Source: Aliirhizobium smilacinae
GTDB lineage: Bacteria > Pseudomonadota > Alphaproteobacteria > Rhizobiales > Rhizobiaceae
DNA: 64,000 nt
NCBI RefSeq assembly: GCF_006335145.1
Contig: NZ_VDMN01000007.1
Span: 186,001-250,000, forward strand
Reading direction: 5' to 3'
A model generated the notes under the pieces. It saw only the letters and a list, made by a program, of their open reading frames with translations, was not told the DNA's origin and made no database searches. The position numbers and the translations under genes were made by a program. Shown here in pieces: positions 59,201-64,000 of the stretch. Numbering within the stretch: position 1 is the stretch's first letter; each line of letters opens with the position of its first letter.

Positions 59201-61294
59201 CTACTCCACAAACACCCTGACCGTCGCAGCCCTCCCCGCCGCATCGATCACCGTCAGCGTCGAAAACCCCGCCCCTTCCGGCAGCCATTCATTTGTCCTA
59301 CGGCGCGACAGATCCGACAGCGGCTTGCCGTTGGCGAGCCACCGGAATGGCGGACGGCCGCCCTGCAGTTTCAGCACCAGCGGCGAAATTTCTCCGGACA
59401 AAGCCCCCAGATCCACCTTCGCCCCTTCCGGCGGATAAACGATCTGCGGTGCCGCCTCGCGGATGCCTCCGCCGAGCGAGGACCGGACCAGTCCGCTCGC
59501 CGTCATCGCAAACCGCCTTTGCCCGATCGGCAGGTCGGATTGCGAAAGCCGCACCGCCCCCGCTGGTGCCGGCGGATGCGGCGTGATCGCCACGCCGGAC
59601 CGCGCAAACGCCTCGAACAGGATCGGTGCCGCGGTCATGTAACCGGCAATGCCCGGCACCGCGCCATTATCCGGCCGCCCGACCCAGACACCCAGAACAT
59701 AACGCCCGTCATACCCGACCGACCAGGCATCGCGGTACCCGTAGCTCGTACCGGTCTTGTAGGCGATCCCGAGCCTGCGGCTGCCGGTCGGCGGCAACAC
59801 GTCGGAGAGGATATCGGTGACATTCCAGATCGCCTGGGGCTCCAGCAGCGCCTCGTTATCGAGCACGGCAGGTTTCTCGTCGATACCATTACCGAGCCGC
59901 ACCGGCTGCCCGCCATTGGCAAGCGCTGCATAACTCTGCACCAGATCTTTCAGCGTGATGCCGACGCCGCCAAGCCCGATCGCCAGCCCCGGCGCCTCGT
60001 TTGCCGGGAGGACCGGCCGCACATCGGCACGACGGAAGCGGATCATCAGCCGCGATGGCCCGACCGCATCGAGCAGCCGCACCGCCGGCACGTTGAGCGA
60101 CAATTGCAGCGCCTGACGCACCGTCACGTCGCCCTGGTAGGTCATGTCGAAGTTTTTCGGCCGGTAACCGAAGAAATCCGCCGGCCGGTCCTCGATCATA
60201 GTTTCCTGGGAGACCAGCCCCTGTTCGAAGGCAAGCCCGTAGATGAACGGCTTCAGCGTCGAACCCGGCGAGCGCAACACCCGCGTCATGTCGATCCATC
60301 CGGAACGCCCGGCATCGAAATAATCCGCCGAGCCCACCTCGCCGACGATCTGACCGGTCGTCGCATCGGCCATCACCATGGCAAGCGACACTTTCGGCGC
60401 AAGCTTGGCGGACGCCTCCCGCGCCACCTCCTCCAGCTTTTGCTGGATATTGCGCTTCAGCGTGCTGCGATAATCCTGCGCCTTGGGCTCTCTGCGGATC
60501 GCGGCTTCGGCCAGATGCGCCGCATAGGCCGGCAATTGTTGCCTTTGCCTCGGCACCGGATCATTCGCCGCGCGCTCCGCCTCGCCCTCGCCGGTCACCT
60601 CGACCACGGCCGGACGCGTCAGAACCCTTTCCCGTGCGGCGAGCGCCACCTGCAGCTTGCGGTCCGGCCGACGCATCTCCGGTGATTGCGGCAGGGCGAC
60701 GAGAAGTGCCGCCTCCGCTACCGTCAGCCTTTTTGGCTCCTTGCCGAACCAGGCAAGGCTTGCCGCCCGCACCCCTTCCAGATTGCCGCCATAGGGCGCG
60801 TGGGTGAGATAGAGGTCGAGAATCTGCTGTTTGGTGAGCCGCCGCTCGATCTGCATGGCGCGGACGACCTGCAGGAGTTTTGCGGAAAACGACCGGGTTT
60901 CACGTGGCTCGATCAACCGCGCTACCTGCATGGACAGCGTCGAGGCACCGGACACGATCCGGCCATTGGTGAGAAGCTGCAAGGCAGCGCGCCCGATCGC
61001 CATCACATCGATGCCGCCATGTTCGTAAAACCGGCGGTCCTCATAGGCGACCAGCATGTTGAGGAACCGCGGATCGACATCCCCGACCGAAGTCTTCAGC
61101 CGCCAGCGCCCTTGCGGCGTCGCAAACGCCCGCAGCAATTGCCCATCCGCATCCAGCACCTCTCGCGACGTGATCGTGGCATTCTCAAGCGGCGGCGGAT
61201 AGGCCCGATCGGCGGCATCAATACCGACGACGGCGCACGCTGCTAGAAGAAGGCAGGCGCCAAGTCCGATCGAGATTTTCCACCTGCGCTTCAT
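59201..61294 (-). CDS. pbpC: Penicillin-binding protein 1C
   Basis: The 697-residue bifunctional enzyme builds and cross-links peptidoglycan. After an N-terminal signal/anchor (ISIGLGACLLLAACAVVGI) comes a GT51 glycosyltransferase domain (VAYEDRRFYEHGGIDVMA with its glutamate, GASTLSMQVARLIEP), then the transpeptidase domain with SPGSTLKPFIYG (active serine near 347), SLNVPAV near 405 and YKTGTSYGYRD near 510, and a C-terminal BiPBP_C-type domain. It reads in the same direction as the alpha-2-macroglobulin gene upstream, 262 bases away, a pairing found in many Gram-negatives. The lipobox-like LLAAC near residue 20 deserves a check. Confidence 0.94.
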   Translation of the reverse strand: MKRRWKISIGLGACLLLAACAVVGIDAADRAYPPPLENATITSREVLDADGQLLRAFATPQGRWRLKTSVGDVDPRFLNMLVAYEDRRFYEHGGIDVMAIGRAALQLLTNGRIVSGASTLSMQVARLIEPRETRSFSAKLLQVVRAMQIERRLTKQQILDLYLTHAPYGGNLEGVRAASLAWFGKEPKRLTVAEAALLVALPQSPEMRRPDRKLQVALAARERVLTRPAVVEVTGEGEAERAANDPVPRQRQQLPAYAAHLAEAAIRREPKAQDYRSTLKRNIQQKLEEVAREASAKLAPKVSLAMVMADATTGQIVGEVGSADYFDAGRSGWIDMTRVLRSPGSTLKPFIYGLAFEQGLVSQETMIEDRPADFFGYRPKNFDMTYQGDVTVRQALQLSLNVPAVRLLDAVGPSRLMIRFRRADVRPVLPANEAPGLAIGLGGVGITLKDLVQSYAALANGGQPVRLGNGIDEKPAVLDNEALLEPQAIWNVTDILSDVLPPTGSRRLGIAYKTGTSYGYRDAWSVGYDGRYVLGVWVGRPDNGAVPGIAGYMTAAPILFEAFARSGVAITPHPPAPAGAVRLSQSDLPIGQRRFAMTASGLVRSSLGGGIREAAPQIVYPPEGAKVDLGALSGEISPLVLKLQGGRPPFRWLANGKPLSDLSRRRTNEWLPEGAGFSTLTVIDAAGRAATVRVFVE

Positions 61295-61365
61295 GCGGGT
61301 TCTTTTTGTTGGCCAGAAACTGATTGCTTTGCGAGGAATGCCGTCTACACCCCCAGCAACACCCG

Positions 61366-61521
61366 CCCCTCATCCGCCTGCCGGCACCTTCTCCCCGTAA
61401 ACGGGGCGAAGGAGATATGCCGCACCCTCTCCTCAAATCTTTTGCACTTCGTGGGGCACGTCACCTCTCCCCGTTTACGGGGAGAGGGGAAGCGCAGCTT
61501 GCTGCGCTCTGGGTGAGGGGC
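61366..61521. repeat. Palindromic repeat between pbpC and the macroglobulin gene
   Basis: The ends CCCCTCAT and GTGAGGGG are near complements, and two core hairpins lie inside: CTTCTCCCCGTAAACGGGGCGAAG (61386 region) and CTCTCCCCGTTTACGGGGAGAGG (61470 region). GCGCAGCTTGCTGCGC forms a third small stem. No open frame of note. This is another common rhizobial intergenic element of a different sequence class from the copies at 35453 and 58885. Confidence 0.75.
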
Positions 61522-61556
61522 AGCGGCTCTCTCAAAGCCGGAGAGAGAGCACACCC

Positions 61557-64000
61557 TCACTTCACCCCCACAACCTCCATCTTGCCCGTTGCCGTCCGGG
61601 CCGAAAACTGTGGGCGGTACATGTCTTCCACCTGCGCCGCCGGGTGATCGTAGACGCCGGGCGTCACGGCGCGCACGACATAAGCGAGCGTGATCTCCCG
61701 GTTGTCGCCCGCATTGCGGTCGAAGGCGGCGACGAAGCGGTCGTTGCGGAATTCGGTATGCGCCGCCTGCACGTCCTCGATCCAGTCGAAATTGGTCAGG
61801 TTGGCGCTGTTGACGATCGACGGATTGTCGATCTCCAGACCGGCCGGCAAAAGATCCGTCACGACGATCCGCGACGGCCAGTCGTTGGTTTCGGTTATTT
61901 TCAGTACCACGACATACCGTTCGTTCTGCTTCGCCTCGCTGGCACTCACCTCTTCGCCCGCCATCGTGTAATAGCTGCGCGCAATCTCGAACCCGTCGCC
62001 ACCGGCCGGCAGCGGGGTGGCTGGTGCGGCAACCGTGGTGATCGCCGCCGACAGTGGGTCGGCACTGTCATTGCGCACCGTCAGCGGATGATCGAGCAAC
62101 ACATCGCCTGCCATCTGCGACATCAGCGTGCCATTATGGGCGGCACCGTTGACGTTCAAACGCATGCTGTCGTCACCGGTCTGAAGCGCGCGGGCGGCGA
62201 GCAGCATCCAGGTCTGTTCCTGGGTGCTGGTGTATTTCTTCGCCGCCCATTGCTTGGCAACGACATCGGCCAAGGCCGGAACGATCGGCGGCACCGGCCG
62301 GCTTTCGGCGGCAAGCGCCAGCACCGCGGCACCGTCACGCAGCGACGAACCGTAATCCGAGCGGGCAAGGCTGACCTTGTGGACCTGCGCATTTTCCGAC
62401 ATCTGCAGCGCCGCATTGAAGATGGTCTTCGACCGCTGGCCATCGCCGTAAAGCGATAGCGCTGCCGCGATATGCGCCTTGGCAAGCGGCGTCGGGAAAT
62501 CGTTGATCAGCGTATCGGCGTAATATCTGAGGTCGCTGATCGCCGCCTTGCGATTGCGGGACAGCACGTAGAGCGCATAGGCGATCTGGTTGCCCTGGTC
62601 GCGCACATTGGTCGTGTAGGCGAGCGTGTTCTGCAGGTTTTCCAGCGCCTGCACCAGCGGCTGTTCCGGCACGTCGTAACCCTGCTCGCGGGCCCGTGAC
62701 AGGAAGTCGGTCACATAGGCATCGAGCCACAGGTCATTACCGGCACCATCCGGCCCCCAGAGGCCGAAACTGCCGGCCGAGGCCTGGAAGGACAGGACAC
62801 GATAGATCGCATCCTGCACCCGCTTCTTCACCTCGGCATCATCCGTCAGCCCGTTCTGCACCGCCATTTCGCTGAGATACAACAGCGGCAGCGCCCGGCT
62901 CGTCGTCTGTTCGGCGCAGCCATAGGGGTAACGGTCGAGGCTCATCAGCAGCGCCGGAATATCGAACGCGTTGGAACGGCTGACATTGACGCTGACCGAA
63001 GCGCCCTGAAGCACGCTGTCGGCGAGAAGATTGCCGTCGATGGTGACGCTCGCTCCCGGCTTCAGATCGACCAGCCGCCGTTCCGTCACCGGCATGGCGG
63101 CCGGACGAACCGGGATGGTCAGCACCTGATCGACCGACAGGCCGGATGTATTCGCAAGCTTGATCGACACCCTGCCCTCGCCGGGTTCGATGCCGACCAG
63201 CGGCAGGGTGACGCTGGTCTTTCCGCCAGCAGTCAATTCCACCGGCTTGATCGCGCTCTGGCCGACGGCCACCGCATCGCTCGTCTCTATGGTGAGATTG
63301 TAGCTGCCAGCCGGACCATCGGTATTGGCGATATCGAGCCGCAGATTGCTGTCGTCCCCCGGCGCCAGGAAACGCGGCAGGCTCGAGGTGATGACGATCG
63401 GATCGCGGATGATCACATCCTTGACGCCGTGACCGACGCCGGATTTCGACCAGGCGACGGCCATAACCCGCGCCGTGCCATTGAACTGCGGAATATCGAA
63501 GGAGACTTTCGCCTTGCCCTGCGCATCCAGCTTCACCGGGCCGGAGAAAAAGGCGACCAGCTTTTCCTTCGGTGGGCTGGCCTGCAGCGCCATGCTGCCG
63601 CCATCGCCGCCGGTTCGCAGGCGCCCGGTCGCGCCGAGCGATCCATCGATCAGCCGCCCATAGATATCGCGGATTTCCAGCCCCAGACGGCGCTGACCGA
63701 AATACCAGTCGTCGGGTGCGGGCGGTTCGTAACGGGTGAGATTGAGAATGCCGACATCGACGGCGGCAACCGTCACATAGGCTTCCTCGTTGGCGCCGGC
63801 ACCGGCCACCTGCAGCGAAATATCGAGCGGCTGGCGCGGCAAGGTCTTGTCCGGCGCATCGATGGCGACGGACAGATCGCGGGCCTCGGGATCGACCTTC
63901 AGCCAGGTAATGCCGATCGCCCGCATCGGCATGCGGCTTTCGCGCGCCTCGCCGGGGCGATAAAGCGTTGCCGTGACATAGGACCCGGCACCCCATTCCT
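61557..64000 (-). CDS. Bacterial alpha-2-macroglobulin, C-terminal part
   Basis: The frame is open from the right edge (residues EWGAGSYVTATLYRPGE before the first visible ATG) to 61557, leaving about 813 residues of a protein that is normally 1600-1900 long. It holds macroglobulin-like and alpha-2-macroglobulin domains (VAAVDVGILNLTRYEPP, FFSGPVKLDAQGKAKVSFDIPQF), the thioester motif YPYGCAEQTTSRALP, the helical thioester-containing domain and a C-terminal bacterial domain. It traps proteases in the periplasm by covalent bonding through the CAEQ thioester. It precedes pbpC in the same direction; the pair is thought to repair and guard the wall when the outer membrane is breached. Confidence 0.94.
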   Translation of the reverse strand, partial: EWGAGSYVTATLYRPGEARESRMPMRAIGITWLKVDPEARDLSVAIDAPDKTLPRQPLDISLQVAGAGANEEAYVTVAAVDVGILNLTRYEPPAPDDWYFGQRRLGLEIRDIYGRLIDGSLGATGRLRTGGDGGSMALQASPPKEKLVAFFSGPVKLDAQGKAKVSFDIPQFNGTARVMAVAWSKSGVGHGVKDVIIRDPIVITSSLPRFLAPGDDSNLRLDIANTDGPAGSYNLTIETSDAVAVGQSAIKPVELTAGGKTSVTLPLVGIEPGEGRVSIKLANTSGLSVDQVLTIPVRPAAMPVTERRLVDLKPGASVTIDGNLLADSVLQGASVSVNVSRSNAFDIPALLMSLDRYPYGCAEQTTSRALPLLYLSEMAVQNGLTDDAEVKKRVQDAIYRVLSFQASAGSFGLWGPDGAGNDLWLDAYVTDFLSRAREQGYDVPEQPLVQALENLQNTLAYTTNVRDQGNQIAYALYVLSRNRKAAISDLRYYADTLINDFPTPLAKAHIAAALSLYGDGQRSKTIFNAALQMSENAQVHKVSLARSDYGSSLRDGAAVLALAAESRPVPPIVPALADVVAKQWAAKKYTSTQEQTWMLLAARALQTGDDSMRLNVNGAAHNGTLMSQMAGDVLLDHPLTVRNDSADPLSAAITTVAAPATPLPAGGDGFEIARSYYTMAGEEVSASEAKQNERYVVVLKITETNDWPSRIVVTDLLPAGLEIDNPSIVNSANLTNFDWIEDVQAAHTEFRNDRFVAAFDRNAGDNREITLAYVVRAVTPGVYDHPAAQVEDMYRPQFSARTATGKMEVVGVK

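Overview
This 64-kb window looks like ordinary chromosomal DNA of a member of the Rhizobiaceae (Agrobacterium/Rhizobium/Neorhizobium group). The evidence is the convergent ndvA (chvA) and ndvB (chvB) genes for cyclic beta-1,2-glucan, a SAM-II riboswitch in front of metA, an rpoH2-type heat-shock sigma gene, the phbAB-phaR cluster, EcfG-type promoters (GGAAC-N16/17-CGTT) and short palindromic intergenic repeats of the kind seen throughout rhizobial genomes. I see no tRNA, rRNA, insertion sequence, prophage, CRISPR array or integration site. Nearly every gene belongs to a recognisable family.

Layout. 1-8.8 kb: a partial aldose epimerase, metA under a SAM-II riboswitch, thiN, a Uup-type ABC-F ATPase, a single-domain response regulator behind an EcfG promoter, a frameshifted glyoxalase-family gene, and thiBPQ under a TPP riboswitch. 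8.9-17.8 kb: an M48 lipoprotein protease; a leftward block of SUV3-like RNA helicase, Hsp15-type S4 protein, 7Fe ferredoxin and CarD regulator, followed by rpoH2 with its own EcfG promoter; then two small envelope genes, the first behind another EcfG promoter. 17.8-25.5 kb: phbB, phbA and phaR (polyhydroxybutyrate), rpmF, a glutathione S-transferase, mtgA, ispA, an OmpA-type lipoprotein, and a divergent cupin/TetR pair with a palindromic operator. 25.5-32.5 kb: ispG, an MFS/DeoR operon and pyc. 32.5-44.6 kb: a LuxR regulator with an intact acyl-homoserine-lactone pocket, ndvA, a gene-free spacer and the 8.5-kb ndvB. 44.9-49.9 kb: an M20 amidohydrolase broken by one stop codon, a 45-residue membrane protein, a threonine dehydratase-like enzyme, and a cardiolipin synthase followed by an EEP-family phosphodiesterase. 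50-58.9 kb: an aminotransferase and an AbgB-like amidohydrolase facing a dppABCDF peptide importer. 59-64 kb: pbpC and a bacterial alpha-2-macroglobulin (partial), with rhizobial palindromes around them.

The genes group by function: vitamin and methionine supply under riboswitches (thiN, thiBPQ, metA); general-stress outputs (the response regulator, rpoH2 and the DUF3309 gene, each with an EcfG-type promoter); envelope building (ndvA/ndvB, mtgA, pbpC with its macroglobulin, cls, OmpA lipoprotein); central carbon and reserve metabolism (pyc, phbAB, phaR); isoprenoid synthesis (ispA, ispG); and peptide or N-acyl amino acid use (dpp, abgB-like, aminotransferase). I found no clearly undescribed multi-gene system. 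The points most worth a second look are the three stress promoters, the intact LuxR solo divergent from ndvA, two recently broken genes (one base each), the unlisted 45-residue protein and the helicase's long disordered tail.
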